DNA of 53,156 nucleotides from an uncultured Opitutales bacterium (GTDB lineage Bacteria; Verrucomicrobiota; Verrucomicrobiia; Opitutales; Intestinicryptomonadaceae): NCBI GenBank assembly GCA_900547395.1, contig URGP01000015.1:1-53156 (forward strand). Reading direction: 5' to 3'. The notes below the pieces were generated by a model that searched no databases, was not told the origin of the DNA, and was given only the letters and a program-made list of their open reading frames with translations. Positions 1-8,943 of the stretch are shown here, piece by piece (position 1 is the stretch's first letter; every line of letters begins with the position of its first letter). A program made the translations under genes and the position numbers.

Positions 1-45
1 TTCCTTCTTTGCCCTCCTTTTTTTTATCCATTCCACAATCTTTGA

Positions 46-297
46 CGTAGAGCGCATGTTCCCGAAGTTAAGATATCAACGCAAGACAGGGATTTTGCGG
101 ACGAAATCATAGTTAATGACTTCGCAAAAGAACAGACAAAACTCGAATACCGAAAACAGCAATTACTTGATTTGTCAAAAAGAAACCGCGGCATAAAAAT
201 AATCGATGCCGCCTTAAATGTCGGTTTTTCATCAAGCCAATATTTCGCAACCGCATTCAAAAACAAATTTGGCATAGCTCCGTCCAACATAAAATAA
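46..297 (+). pseudogene. AraC-type helix-turn-helix C-terminal fragment
   Basis: The last 35 or so codons read as the second helix-turn-helix of an AraC/XylS regulator: an AALNVGF-type recognition segment, then SSQYFATAFKNKFGIAPS, the usual Y-F...FK..FG..P signature, ending at TAA 295-297. Upstream of it about 45 residues remain open and look helical, but an in-frame TGA lies at 43-45 and there is no ATG or GTG before the conserved part. The first DNA-binding helix pair and any sensor domain are not recognisable in any frame. I read this as a decayed or frameshifted 3' remnant of a DNA-binding transcription regulator. It could instead be the tail of a gene broken by a single frameshift near the window edge, which cannot be judged without the upstream sequence. 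Confidence 0.55.
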
Positions 298-337
298 TTG
301 CCGCTGTTTTATGCGGGAAGTTTCAATTCCGCAAGCG

Positions 338-1561
338 TCATTTTATTTCAAAGAAATCCAAATTTTTATTTATGCAAGCCCAAGCCCGAATTTTTGCTTT
401 CGGGTTTTTATTCGTTATCGGATTTTTGGATTTGTATCCGCGCATTCTGCAAGCGGAAAGCGATATGCTCGGCGCGCCTTCGGAATCCACATAAAGAAAA
501 TCGTAAGAGGCGGCGAAATTTGTCAATGCGCCGTTATTTCCAGAAAAAGCCTCCACATTGGCAATTGACGTATGCCCGAATCCGCTTATTTTTATGGGAT
601 GCACATCTTCAAGACTTCCGCCCGTATTTGCAATTATCGAGCCTTGCGCTATCTGCCAGTTGCGGTTGAAATTCTGCGCTCCCTCTTTTAAAATTCCAAT
701 GCTTACGCAGTCCAAATTGAAATTAGTAAGCTGTCCGTAAGTATTCGCGCCAAGCTTTATTCCGCCAAAGACTCCGAAAGTAAAAATATCTATAAGCTGC
801 GCATTATCGGTTGATTCTATCGAATATGAAAAAGTTTTGCGGCGCACAACGGAATCTATGACATCGCGCGACGTGTCGCCCTTGAATAACCGCTGGTTTG
901 CGGGATTTACATGGCAATGCAGTATTCGCGGAATATCATAACACTTGTCAATTTTTATGAACTCCCCTCCAAGTGGATAGCCGTAACAGTGTTCAAACAA
1001 AATCTGCTCACAAATGGTTTTTGAATTTCCAGAAGTAAAATCCATCGCGCAAAATTCCCCGAAAAAAGTAAGGCACGAAAGAGTTACCCCCATCACGGAT
1101 TCGCTTTTGTCCCTGACTATCGTCGGTGGATATTCTATAATGTTTTTCGGATTTTTAATGTCTTGATTGGGATAAAAAAATTGTATTCCGCGAATTTGAG
1201 TTGCGCTTTGCACTGAAATGAAAGGTTTTTCCATATCATATATCTTAAAAACCGAGCCGACAGGATTTCCCCTTCCGCCGTTCGTTCCCCTGCCGACAGG
1301 TCCGTTAACCCCTATCAGCGAAACATTTTTACGCAGCAAAATCCCGCCCGACATGGGATATCCGTCGGCATCGGGCTCCACAAAAATCGCCCCGCCTTTC
1401 CCCGACATTTCATCTATTGCAGACTGCAATCTTTTTGCGTTTTCCTGCGGGGAATTTTTCGAAGACACGCCAAAATCCCGAATGCTCTTCATTCCTTCCA
1501 TTGCTGATGCATAGAAAAAACAAGACGTAAAAAACATTAAAAACAAAAACAACTTTTTCAT
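338..1561 (-). CDS. Secreted pectate-lyase-superfamily (right-handed beta-helix) protein
   Basis: A 407-residue exported protein with a classical signal peptide at residues 1-20 (two lysines, a phenylalanine/leucine-rich core, then ASA). After it comes a segment typical of pectate_lyase_3 / GH28-like beta-helix proteins: SIRDFGV...N...LQSAIDEM..KGGAIFVEP, followed by a putative rung-rich body (RGIQFFYPN, GGIKLG). It probably binds or cleaves a polysaccharide in the periplasm or outside the cell; substrate and catalytic residues cannot be assigned. The start is well supported: GGGAGGAG lies four bases before the ATG, one of the clearest ribosome-binding sites here. It is a single gene, convergent with the AraC remnant. 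It could also be a non-catalytic adhesin built on the same fold. Confidence 0.7.
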   Translation of the reverse strand: MKKLFLFLMFFTSCFFYASAMEGMKSIRDFGVSSKNSPQENAKRLQSAIDEMSGKGGAIFVEPDADGYPMSGGILLRKNVSLIGVNGPVGRGTNGGRGNPVGSVFKIYDMEKPFISVQSATQIRGIQFFYPNQDIKNPKNIIEYPPTIVRDKSESVMGVTLSCLTFFGEFCAMDFTSGNSKTICEQILFEHCYGYPLGGEFIKIDKCYDIPRILHCHVNPANQRLFKGDTSRDVIDSVVRRKTFSYSIESTDNAQLIDIFTFGVFGGIKLGANTYGQLTNFNLDCVSIGILKEGAQNFNRNWQIAQGSIIANTGGSLEDVHPIKISGFGHTSIANVEAFSGNNGALTNFAASYDFLYVDSEGAPSISLSACRMRGYKSKNPITNKNPKAKIRAWACINKNLDFFEIK

Positions 1562-1989
1562 AAAGCTCCTCCCAAAAAAATATTTTATATTTTTATATGA
1601 TTTTATGAAAAAACTGTTCGGCGTAAAGGTAAAAGTTGCTTATAAAGCAGGATTCTTCAAACAAGAAAAAGAATTATACCTGAATACTTGCAAATGCAAA
1701 TGAGAGTAAAAATGGGCAAAAAATCTATCTTCGGAAACGCAGCTATAAAAGTCGTGATGCTTGATAGGAATGGGCTTTGATACGCAAAAAACGGAATAAA
1801 ACAGGCGGAAAAAATCTTTTTGGGATAAGGAAGTGTAGCTGTGAAAGTCCAAAAAGATTTTATCTATTTTTTGATGTTTGATAGGTGGGAACTTTGGGTA
1901 CGTAAAAAAAACGGAAGAAATGCCCGATGCTCTTGCGGATTTCGAGGCGTCAGCGTACAAATGTACGCAAGTCCGAAGAAATCCCAAGA

Positions 1990-2075
1990 TGGAGGGCAAG
2001 ACCACGCTTGCGTGGGTAGCTTTGCCGAAAGGCAAAGAGCCGAGCGTAGCGAGTGCCGAGACTTGCGAAGCAAGC
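1990..2075. repeat. Hairpin-array element, copy I
   Basis: A string of short perfect palindromes: CACGC-TT-GCGTG, then GGTAGC, then TTTGCC-GAAA-GGCAAA, then a 29 bp block at 2034-2062, then TTGC-GAAG-CAA. The 29 bp block is identical to 12593-12621, about 10.5 kb away. The stem before the block differs in sequence between the two sites but stays self-complementary, which suggests selection on structure. It lies inside the degenerate repeat field, and no protein is plausible here. Confidence 0.6.
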
Positions 2076-2239
2076 GAATACAAATGAAAAGACTTTCTTT
2101 TACGGTTGCGCAGCTGTAAAAGTCGTGATGCTTGATAGGTGTGGACTTTGAGACGTAAAAAAACGGAAGAGCGCGATGAGTACATCCCAAAAAGTTTTCT
2201 TCAAAAACATTTTTGGGAACCCTGTCTGTTGTGTTTTGC

Positions 2240-2365
2240 GAACACGCAAGTTGCGAAGCAAGCTTGTGGGTAGCATAATTTGCGAAGCAAATTACCCCGA
2301 AGGGGCGAGAACAGCGCGGATTGGCGAAGCCAACCAAGCGAGCGAGTGCAACGGGGAGCTGTACT
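2240..2365. repeat. Hairpin-array element, copy II
   Basis: A second run of small stem-loops in the repeat field: TTGC-GAAG-CAA, GTGGGTAGC (shared with copy I), ATAATTTGC-GAA-GCAAATTA, CCCC-GAA-GGGG, then GCGCGGATTGGC-GAA-GCCAACC and AAGCGAGCGAG. The second and third stems correspond to stems at 12733-12763, and the last to a stem at 12622-12655. Arm sequences are changed on both sides at each place, so pairing is kept. Confidence 0.6.
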
Positions 2366-2489
2366 TTGTACTGCCCCCTGAACAAAACCAACATGGAGCG
2401 CGAGGGCGGAAAAAATTTTATTTCGGAAGCGAAGCTCTGATTTATTCAAAAGATTTTATCTTTTTTTCCGCCCGTTTTATTCCGTTTTT

Positions 2490-3785
2490 TTAGAAGAGGA
2501 CTTGCAAAGATGCCCTAAACGCATTAGACATCGCGCGAGACGCCAAAGGCGTTTGGTTTTCCGTATTGCCGACCGCACCGCGATATTCGCCCCATTCATA
2601 GCCGAACGAAACCTTAACCGCGGGAATGACATACCAGTTTACCCCCAGATAAAAAGTCTGAGCCTTGTTGTACAAGTTGTAAACGTCACCGGGAGTGGAA
2701 AAACCGCCCATTGTGACGGGATTGAAGCCCATTGAATCTGTCGAAAGCCAGGAAGCGCGGAATATCGGCTCTATTTTTCCAATTTCATCTACATCGAATT
2801 TATAAGACAAAATGAAATTTATGCCCTGAGGAAAGGCGTCTTTATTTGAAGCATATTTGCCGTCTTCGACCCCCTGTATGAAATATTCGGCAATAAGAGT
2901 GAAGTCGTTGTACCTAATCGTGAAGTAAGGATTTACGCCCCAAACTTTGTTTTTGTCATCCCCGTTTTTCACGAAGCCGCCGTTGGCGTATCCGAAGTTT
3001 AAGCCCGCGTCCCAATACATCGGCTTATCCCCCAAAAATCCTTCTTCGTGATACGCCAAATTTGCATAGAAAGACAAATCGTTGTTGCCTTCGTAATTCG
3101 CCTTGTACGCGCTGCTGCCCTCGTAAGAATTGCCGCCGACAACGGAAACGCCGTAGCTTAAACCCTTTACCTGCACAATGTCTCCGCTCCAAAACAATCC
3201 GATTGCGCGGGAGCCAAAATTCTTCATAACGTCGTCGCTGTAAGCATTGGGGCGCGTGAAAAACCATGTCGCGACAGAGCGTTCGATGGTGAGCAAATCG
3301 AAGTCGTCCATATTCTGCTCATAGCCCATGTTGACTTTTTTCATGCCGACATCAAACCTGCCGGGCAAAAATTCCCAGTCGAACTGCTTGGAGATGACAA
3401 CCTTGTCCAAATAGTTGCGCTTGACGCCCTCGGAGCCGAAGTCTGCAATTACGTCAATCAGCCATCCGCCGATGATTTCCGCGCTCAGTCCGACTTTGAC
3501 GTACCGAAGCTCAAAACCGTTCGTGTCTGCGGCACCTTTTAAGTTATTCGGGCTTTTCACGGAATTTTTGCCCCATGAATACCATGCCTGCACTCCGCCG
3601 CCGATAGTCAAAATTTTCGTATTCACGCTCGAAGGAGTCACAACCACGCTGTCCTTTATGAGCCTGCGCGCCTGATCTTCGGTGAGCGTCCCGTTTTTTA
3701 CAAGCGTTTCAAGCAAACTTTTGTCTTGCGCGCCTGAAATCGCAGTAATAAACGCCATGAGGGCTGTCAAAAAAATCTTCTTCAT
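2490..3785 (-). CDS. OprP/OprO-type outer-membrane porin
   Basis: A 431-residue exported beta-barrel protein. The signal peptide (residues 1-19, ending ISGAQ) is followed by a short helical module, DKSLLETLVKNGTLTEDQARRLIKDS, common in front of porins of this phylum, and then by alternating aromatic/glycine-rich strands ending in the C-terminal sequence ASLQVLF, with the terminal phenylalanine of outer-membrane barrels. The family is phosphate-selective porin O/P, but the true solute cannot be told. A paralogue with the same layout lies at 44987-46306 in the phosphate operon. This copy has no PhoB-box-like repeat that I can see in its 97 bp upstream gap, so it may serve another anion or a sugar. 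Confidence 0.82.
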   Translation of the reverse strand: MKKIFLTALMAFITAISGAQDKSLLETLVKNGTLTEDQARRLIKDSVVVTPSSVNTKILTIGGGVQAWYSWGKNSVKSPNNLKGAADTNGFELRYVKVGLSAEIIGGWLIDVIADFGSEGVKRNYLDKVVISKQFDWEFLPGRFDVGMKKVNMGYEQNMDDFDLLTIERSVATWFFTRPNAYSDDVMKNFGSRAIGLFWSGDIVQVKGLSYGVSVVGGNSYEGSSAYKANYEGNNDLSFYANLAYHEEGFLGDKPMYWDAGLNFGYANGGFVKNGDDKNKVWGVNPYFTIRYNDFTLIAEYFIQGVEDGKYASNKDAFPQGINFILSYKFDVDEIGKIEPIFRASWLSTDSMGFNPVTMGGFSTPGDVYNLYNKAQTFYLGVNWYVIPAVKVSFGYEWGEYRGAVGNTENQTPLASRAMSNAFRASLQVLF

Positions 3786-3882
3786 TGAACGTTAAAATTT
3801 TTGTCTTTAAAATTGTTCAAATAGAAAATCTCACATATAAAAAAGAATGCAAGCCTTTTTATCTTCAAGGCAAATTTCGCGT

Positions 3883-5223
3883 TCAGGGGGTAAAAACCAG
3901 CTCTTTTTCGATAATTTCGCCAAACTCAAAATCGTCCAAAATTCTCGCGCCCGATTTTACGGCGGAGACGAAACGGACAGGAACGCACGCGCAGACGGCA
4001 ACACCCTCGTGGCAATAGGCTTTCTTGCGCACCGCGCCGAAATCCTCCAATAGGGTTATCAGCTTGTAATTGCTGTGCGGCACCAAAAACTTCATTGTTT
4101 TTGCCTTGTCCGACACAAAATCTTCAAGCCTTGCAATCAACTCGTCCATGCCCTCTTTGTTTTTTATGCTTGCCTCGATTGAGTCGGGACAGTCAAATTT
4201 AAGAGCGTGCAGGGCGAACGGGTCTTTTACGGCGTCGATTTTGTTTAGCAATGTTATGCATGGCTTTTCATTCGCCCCGAGTTGAGACAGCACTTCCATC
4301 GTGGTTTTGACATGCAAATGCGCGTCCGAATTTGAAGCGTCCACGACATGTATCAACAAGTCGGCAAAAGCCGCCTCTTCCAGCGTCGATTTAAAGGCGT
4401 CGATAAAATTGTGCGGAAGTCGGCGCACAAAGCCTACGGTATCGGTAATCAAAACGGAAGAGCCGCTTGGAAGCTTCAGCTCCCTCGTCGTCGGGTCGAG
4501 AGTCGCGAAAAGCTTGTTTTCGGCAAGAACGCCCGCACCCGAAAGATAGTTCATAAGAGAGGACTTCCCCGCGTTCGTGTAGCCAACAATGGCGACGGTG
4601 GGAATGTCCGACCTGTCGCGCCTCTTGCGCTGGGTTGCGCGGACTTTGCCGACAAGCTCTATGTCTTTTTTGAGCCGTGAAATTCTTTCAACGACCCTCC
4701 TTCGGTCGGTTTCAAGCTGGCTTTCACCCGCGCCGCGCTGGGTTACGCCGCCGCCGCGCTGCCTGCTTAAATGCGTCCATGCCCTCTTCAAGCGCGGCAG
4801 GCTGTAAACAAGCCGCGCAAGCTCGACTTGCAAGCGGGCTTCTTTGGTGGTTGCCCTGCGCGCAAAAATTTCCAAAATAACTTCCTGCCTGTCGATTACG
4901 CATTTTCGGGTTTCATGCTCCCAGTTTCGCTGCTGGGCGGGAGTGATTGAATCGTCAAAAACAATGCAGTCGGCTTTGAGCTTTTTCGCCTCGCGCCTGA
5001 TTTCCGCGAACTTGCCCGCGCCCACCAAATAATGGGGATTAGGCTCGCGCAGATTGACGCAAATGCTTCCCGCCACTTCAAAGCCGATATTTTCCACAAG
5101 CTCCGCAAGCTCGTCCAAAAGCCCCCGCGCAAACTCTTCGCTTTCTCCGTCCTTGCGCAATCCGACCAAATAAGCCTTTTTTAATTGAAGCGGCTCGTCT
5201 TTTGAATTAGTGCGCTCCGCCAT
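3883..5223 (-). CDS. hflX: GTPase HflX, ribosome rescue and splitting factor
   Basis: A 446-residue cytoplasmic GTPase of the Obg-HflX superfamily. The N-terminal HflX domain (about residues 15-110, with LVGAGKFAEI) is followed by the long arginine-rich helical linker (QRGGGVTQRGAGESQLETDRR) and a G domain: G1 GYTNAGKS at 214-221, G3 DTVGF at 261-265 and G4 NKID. HflX binds 50S subunits and splits stalled or hibernating 70S ribosomes. The length is normal for the family and all nucleotide-binding motifs are intact. It appears to be transcribed alone or together with the downstream porin gene, 97 bp away. Confidence 0.95.
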   Translation of the reverse strand: MAERTNSKDEPLQLKKAYLVGLRKDGESEEFARGLLDELAELVENIGFEVAGSICVNLREPNPHYLVGAGKFAEIRREAKKLKADCIVFDDSITPAQQRNWEHETRKCVIDRQEVILEIFARRATTKEARLQVELARLVYSLPRLKRAWTHLSRQRGGGVTQRGAGESQLETDRRRVVERISRLKKDIELVGKVRATQRKRRDRSDIPTVAIVGYTNAGKSSLMNYLSGAGVLAENKLFATLDPTTRELKLPSGSSVLITDTVGFVRRLPHNFIDAFKSTLEEAAFADLLIHVVDASNSDAHLHVKTTMEVLSQLGANEKPCITLLNKIDAVKDPFALHALKFDCPDSIEASIKNKEGMDELIARLEDFVSDKAKTMKFLVPHSNYKLITLLEDFGAVRKKAYCHEGVAVCACVPVRFVSAVKSGARILDDFEFGEIIEKELVFTP

Positions 5224-5344
5224 GCCAAATAATTTCTTTCATCTTAAAGACATTGTTGCCGTTTTATAAAAATCCGCAAGCTGATTTTTCGGCATTTTCT
5301 TTTTCAACTTTACAAAAGCGGCGATAAATTTAAGTCTTTTTAAC

Positions 5345-6277
5345 ATGAAAATTTTGCGTACAGTTTTGTTTTTTGCATGCTCAATTCTTTGCGCCTCATG
5401 CGCTTCCCAAAAGAAAATCGCCTTCGGCTACGGCAAGTCGATACACTATTGGGGAGACCACGAAAATAAAATAATGTGCGAAATTCTAAGCGATGCCGCA
5501 AACGCCGCATTCGGCGAAAAGGCTTCCGCAAGCGCGGTAAATTTAGACGAAAACGCCGATTTTGAAAGCCTTAAAAAATATGACGCAATCTATGTGATAG
5601 CGGAAGGCGAAGACCATCACCCGTTCAAGGGAAAGAGCGGCCTCATAAAATCGCTAAACGAAAACGGCACAAGCTTCGCGTTTGTCCACTACTCCACAAC
5701 CCCGACAAAAAACGACAATGAAGACGCCATAAAAGACGCTATCGGCGGCGTTTACGAAACGTATTTTTCGGTAAACCCCACGTTCGAGGCAAAGTTTGAA
5801 AAATTCGCAAAACATCCTGTTTCAAACGGCGTAAAGCCTTTCGTTTTAACAGATGAAATCTACTTCAACATACGCTTTAAAGACGGCGCAGACATTGCGC
5901 ACATTGCAAAAGCGACGCCTCCCGACAAAGTTCGCAAATTCATGTTCGGCCCGCACACAGGTAACAAATTCGTGCGCGAAAATTTGGGAAGAGAAGAGAC
6001 AATCGCATGGGCGTGCGAAAACCCGAACGGAACGCGCGGCTTCGGGCTTACGGCGGGGCATGCAGTTTGGGCGTTGAAAAATCCCGACTTCTTTAAGATA
6101 ATGCTAAATTCAAGCGCATGGCTTGCCAAAATAGAAGTTCCCGAAAACGGATTTGAGGCAAAAACGCCAAGCGCAGAAGAAATCGAAAAGAAAATTACAA
6201 AGGAAAAACGCCCCGACATAATCCCATACAAGGAACGCTGGCAAAAACAAATGTCACAATGGCAAAGTTTGGATTGA
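5345..6277 (+). CDS. ThuA-like domain lipoprotein
   Basis: A 310-residue protein with a hydrophobic N-terminus and a lipobox-like LCASC (cysteine 19), so probably a lipoprotein. The body matches the ThuA / trehalose-utilisation fold, a class-I-glutamine-amidotransferase-like domain: YDAIYVIAEGEDHHPF, FVHYSTTPT, HPVSNGVKPFVLTDEIYFNIRF and GRGFGLTAGHAVWALKNPDFFKIMLNSSAWLA. The late TAGHAVWA...N..F..M..N...W block is the family hallmark. ThuA-like proteins are found near sugar catabolic genes, but the reaction is not established, so no substrate is claimed. The gene starts directly after a 121 bp gap divergent from hflX. The lipobox has cysteine at -3, where leucine is usual. Confidence 0.75.
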   Translation: MKILRTVLFFACSILCASCASQKKIAFGYGKSIHYWGDHENKIMCEILSDAANAAFGEKASASAVNLDENADFESLKKYDAIYVIAEGEDHHPFKGKSGLIKSLNENGTSFAFVHYSTTPTKNDNEDAIKDAIGGVYETYFSVNPTFEAKFEKFAKHPVSNGVKPFVLTDEIYFNIRFKDGADIAHIAKATPPDKVRKFMFGPHTGNKFVRENLGREETIAWACENPNGTRGFGLTAGHAVWALKNPDFFKIMLNSSAWLAKIEVPENGFEAKTPSAEEIEKKITKEKRPDIIPYKERWQKQMSQWQSLD

Positions 6278-6322
6278 CTTGAAAGCCCCGTTTGGGAAAA
6301 ATCAAAACCAATAAACTTCACT

Positions 6323-7408
6323 ATGGGAAAAGCCGTTTACTTCATTTGCGCCGACGACGAATTCATCGCCGACAACCGCGCTCAAGAAATCTTTGCAGAG
6401 CTTGCAAAAGACGCGGTTTGCGACATGTCAAAGGAAGTGGTGCAAGGCTCGGCAGGCAACTCTGCCGACGCGCAGAAAATCTGCGCACAGGCAATCGAAG
6501 CCGCCGCCACAATGTCGCTTTTCGGCGGCAAAAAAATTGTGTGGCTCAGAGGATTGAACTTCATAAACGACGCAAACGGCCGCAGCAAAGACACGCAGGC
6601 GGCTCTCGAAAAGATGGCTGAAACCGCCGCCAAATTCAAACCCGACGAAGTCGCGTTTTTGATAAGCGCGTGCCCTGTTGACAAGCGCAAAAAAGCCTTC
6701 AAGATGCTGAAAGAAATTTCGGAATTTGAATCGTTTGAAAGCGCGAACGCGGCAGAAGCGTGCATGCAGCTCTTGAAAAACCGCGCGGAAAAACTCGGTG
6801 TTGAGCTTGGCTATGACGCGGCGGAAATTTTGATTTCAACGGTGGCGGCAAACCCGAGAATGGCGTTGCAGGAGCTTGAAAAGCTCGCCTCTTATGTCAA
6901 TTTTCAAGGCAAAATCACAACAAAAGACGTCCTAACCCTCGTGCCGATTTTCGGGGAGGGAAACTTTTTCGAGTTGGTTTCGCTTTACTACGAGGGCGAT
7001 TTGGAAAAATCCGCCGCCGCCATACACAGATATTTCTTCACGAACAAAAACGCGAGCGCGCGCCCCATTCTCACAAACTTGCAACGCCAAAATTCAATGC
7101 TTATCCAAATCAGAGCGTTGATGGACGACGGCAAGCTTCCCAAAACCGACAGGTGGCTTCCGAAAGGCTCTCTTGAAAGGCTGGCGGACGAATACGCCGA
7201 AGTTTTTAAAAGCGATTCAAAGACAGCCTACAACATCTTCACCCAAAATCCGTTCGCCGTTGGCAGACTCGCGCCGATAGCGTCGAGAACCCCCTTAAAA
7301 AAGCTTATCGACAACCAAATGAATTTCGTTAAAGCCTTTGAAGAGCTGATAAAGCGCGGCTCAAACTCAGACGAGCAGGTTATGCGCGAACTTTACCTGA
7401 AAGCCTGA
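6323..7408 (+). CDS. holA: DNA polymerase III subunit delta
   Basis: A 361-residue clamp-loader subunit that opens the beta clamp at the replication fork. It begins with VYFICADDEFIADNRAQEI, the HolA equivalent of the usual Y-G-x-D/E-x-x-L-I opening, continues with FFGGKKIVWLR-type sheets of the degenerate AAA+ domain, and has the lid and collar pattern LISTVAANPRMALQELEKLASY...ILTNLQRQ. Length and order are normal for HolA. It follows the ThuA-like gene by 45 bp. Its stop codon directly abuts the stop codon of the convergent esterase gene. Confidence 0.88.
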   Translation: MGKAVYFICADDEFIADNRAQEIFAELAKDAVCDMSKEVVQGSAGNSADAQKICAQAIEAAATMSLFGGKKIVWLRGLNFINDANGRSKDTQAALEKMAETAAKFKPDEVAFLISACPVDKRKKAFKMLKEISEFESFESANAAEACMQLLKNRAEKLGVELGYDAAEILISTVAANPRMALQELEKLASYVNFQGKITTKDVLTLVPIFGEGNFFELVSLYYEGDLEKSAAAIHRYFFTNKNASARPILTNLQRQNSMLIQIRALMDDGKLPKTDRWLPKGSLERLADEYAEVFKSDSKTAYNIFTQNPFAVGRLAPIASRTPLKKLIDNQMNFVKAFEELIKRGSNSDEQVMRELYLKA

Positions 7409-8506
7409 TTATTTCAAAGGCTCAACGCCGTCTAACATGTGGCGCAACAAAAACAAGTCGCGAATTTTTCCCTGGGCGTCCTTCGATACCGATATTTCTT
7501 CAAAACGCTGGATTTTTGCGGCTTTTTCCTCGTCAGTCTGCGGAATTTTCGCACCTCCCAGACCATGGTCGGCTCCCGTCACTTCTATATAAATCAAGTC
7601 CGCGCCAAGCTTTTTTGCCTTTTCAGCCATGAGTTTAGACGCCTTGTAAGACACCAAATCGTCCTTTGAGCCGTGAATTATTAAAACAGGGCATGAAGAA
7701 CGGCTAAGATAATTTATGGGGCTTACTTCTTCGGCAAGAGCTATGCGCTTGTCTTTCGGATTTTTCTCCTTCAAAAACTCAAACGAATTGCCCTTGCATT
7801 CTTTTTGAAATTTGCGGATTTCATCGAGAGAACCGCCCATCAAACGCGCAAAACAACCCGCGCCGTAGCTTACGGTTCCCTTGTAGTCGGCTTCCGGATT
7901 TACGAAGGAAACGGCGGGGGCAAAGCCTATCGCACCGACAAACTTCGGCTCGTACTTTTTAAGCGAAGGGTCTCCCACAAATTTGTCGTTTGGCGAAAGC
8001 GCCGCAAGCAAAGACAAATGCCCGCCCGCGGAATGCCCCGTCGTAATCATTCTGGTGGGGTCGATGCCGTATTTTTTGGAATTTTTGACAAGGAAACGCA
8101 AGGCGTCTTTTACGTCTGTTATGCAGTTTGTTATGTCCGTCTTGCCGTCTTCCGCAAAAGTGTAGGATATTGTGGCAACGGCAATGCCCTTTTCATTCAA
8201 TGCCTTTGCCCAAGGGCCGCCGACATGGTACCTGTCGCCGCCGTTCCAACCGCCGCCGTGAATGTTCACAAGAATAGGCGCGCCGCCCTTGAATTTCTGC
8301 TCGCGCGGCAAAACGATGTCCATTGTGACGTCTTTGCCTTTAAATTTTTTGTAAACGACATCGCGCTCAACATTCAACCCCTTGTAAAGCCTGTCCGCCC
8401 TCTGCTTTATTTCGGCAAGCTTTTTAGCTTCCCTTTCCTGCGCGGATTGGGCGAAAGTGCCTGAAATTAACGATGCGGCAAGCAATGCGGCTAATACTTT
8501 TTTCAT
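7409..8506 (-). CDS. Exported alpha/beta-hydrolase (BD-FAE-like esterase)
   Basis: A 365-residue secreted hydrolase. The oxyanion-hole motif HGGGWNGGDR, the nucleophile elbow TGHSAGGHLS (Ser), a late aspartate in HGSKDDLVSY and the histidine in ADHGLGG form a complete catalytic set of the BD-FAE / acetyl-esterase group, which removes acyl or feruloyl groups from plant polysaccharides. I use the ATG at 8506, which gives a clean signal peptide ending in GTFAQ. The longer frame back to 8605 would overlap dgkA by 44 bases and puts a non-signal stretch in front. The substrate is inferred only from the family. Confidence 0.82.
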   Translation of the reverse strand: MKKVLAALLAASLISGTFAQSAQEREAKKLAEIKQRADRLYKGLNVERDVVYKKFKGKDVTMDIVLPREQKFKGGAPILVNIHGGGWNGGDRYHVGGPWAKALNEKGIAVATISYTFAEDGKTDITNCITDVKDALRFLVKNSKKYGIDPTRMITTGHSAGGHLSLLAALSPNDKFVGDPSLKKYEPKFVGAIGFAPAVSFVNPEADYKGTVSYGAGCFARLMGGSLDEIRKFQKECKGNSFEFLKEKNPKDKRIALAEEVSPINYLSRSSCPVLIIHGSKDDLVSYKASKLMAEKAKKLGADLIYIEVTGADHGLGGAKIPQTDEEKAAKIQRFEEISVSKDAQGKIRDLFLLRHMLDGVEPLK

Positions 8507-8561
8507 ACGGCAAGCAATATTTTTATACATAAAAAAATGAGAACTGAAATTTTCGGCTTTT

Positions 8562-8942
8562 TCAAGAACAAAAGAGCTTCCACAAAACAGCAGACCAAAC
8601 TGCAATCAAATTGATTACGGCAAAGAGCACCGCCGCGCTTCCCATGTCTTTTGCGCGCTTTGCAAGCGGATGAATTTTATCTGTGCAAAGATTTACGCAT
8701 TCCTCTACGGCGGAATTTAGAAGTTCGACGATTAAAAGCAAGAGTACAGAACCGATAAGCAAAAGCTTTTCCGAAATTTCCGCGTCCAAAAACAGCGCAA
8801 GCGGAATTAAAACGGCAGACAGAACAAGCTCCTGCCTGAAAGCCGCCTCGTTTTTCAAGGCGTTTTTTATGCCGTCCCAAGAATAGGTGAAAGCCTTTAA
8901 GATTCGGATAACCCCTTTGTTTTTGCGCGGCGCACTCTCCAT
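8562..8942 (-). CDS. dgkA: Diacylglycerol kinase, integral membrane type
   Basis: A small membrane kinase of about 126 residues that phosphorylates diacylglycerol (or undecaprenol) with ATP at the inner membrane. The DgkA signatures are present: KNEAAFRQE near the N-terminus, three hydrophobic segments, LLNSAVEECVNL with the catalytic glutamate, and AKDMGSAAV. I chose the ATG at 8942 because GGGGAG lies five bases upstream and the codon comes one base after the stop of the sulfatase gene; an ATG at 8960 is also open. Pairing with the upstream phosphoglycerol-transferase-like gene fits recycling of the diacylglycerol released when phosphatidylglycerol headgroups are used. Confidence 0.9.
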   Translation of the reverse strand: MESAPRKNKGVIRILKAFTYSWDGIKNALKNEAAFRQELVLSAVLIPLALFLDAEISEKLLLIGSVLLLLIVELLNSAVEECVNLCTDKIHPLAKRAKDMGSAAVLFAVINLIAVWSAVLWKLFCS

Positions 8943-8943
8943 T

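Larger units (their letters stand above)
1665..2475. repeat. Gene-free field of degenerate tandem repeats
   Basis: This roughly 0.8 kb stretch has open frames but none that resembles a protein; it is built from imperfect copies of one unit. Copies start near 1716, 1804, 2090 and 2403. The unit runs from a (G)GCGGAAAAAATCTTTT-like head, through GGAAGCGCAGCTGTAAAAGTC, to GTGATGCTTGATAGG and a tail like ACGTAAAAAAACGGAA. The best-matched pair is 1742-1797 with 2114-2168. Two hairpin clusters sit between the copies (see separate entries). GGGCGGAAAAAA at 2404-2415 and TTTTTTTCCGCCC at 2461-2473 form an inverted repeat closing the right end, next to the stop of the porin gene. Function unknown. 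Confidence 0.6.

Noticed and set aside
1716..2475. Possible CRISPR array
   Set aside because: Copies are unequal in length and sequence, spacers are not of constant size, and no cas genes occur in the window.
1640..2493. Several open frames of 60-181 codons on both strands in the repeat field
   Set aside because: Their translations are made of the repeat units (arginine/serine-rich strings such as RAERSECRDLRSKR), overlap each other in several frames, and have neither a start signal nor a family resemblance.
3786..3882. PhoB-box-like site before the first porin gene
   Set aside because: The gap contains A/T-rich words, but no pair of seven-base repeats with a four-base spacer could be found.
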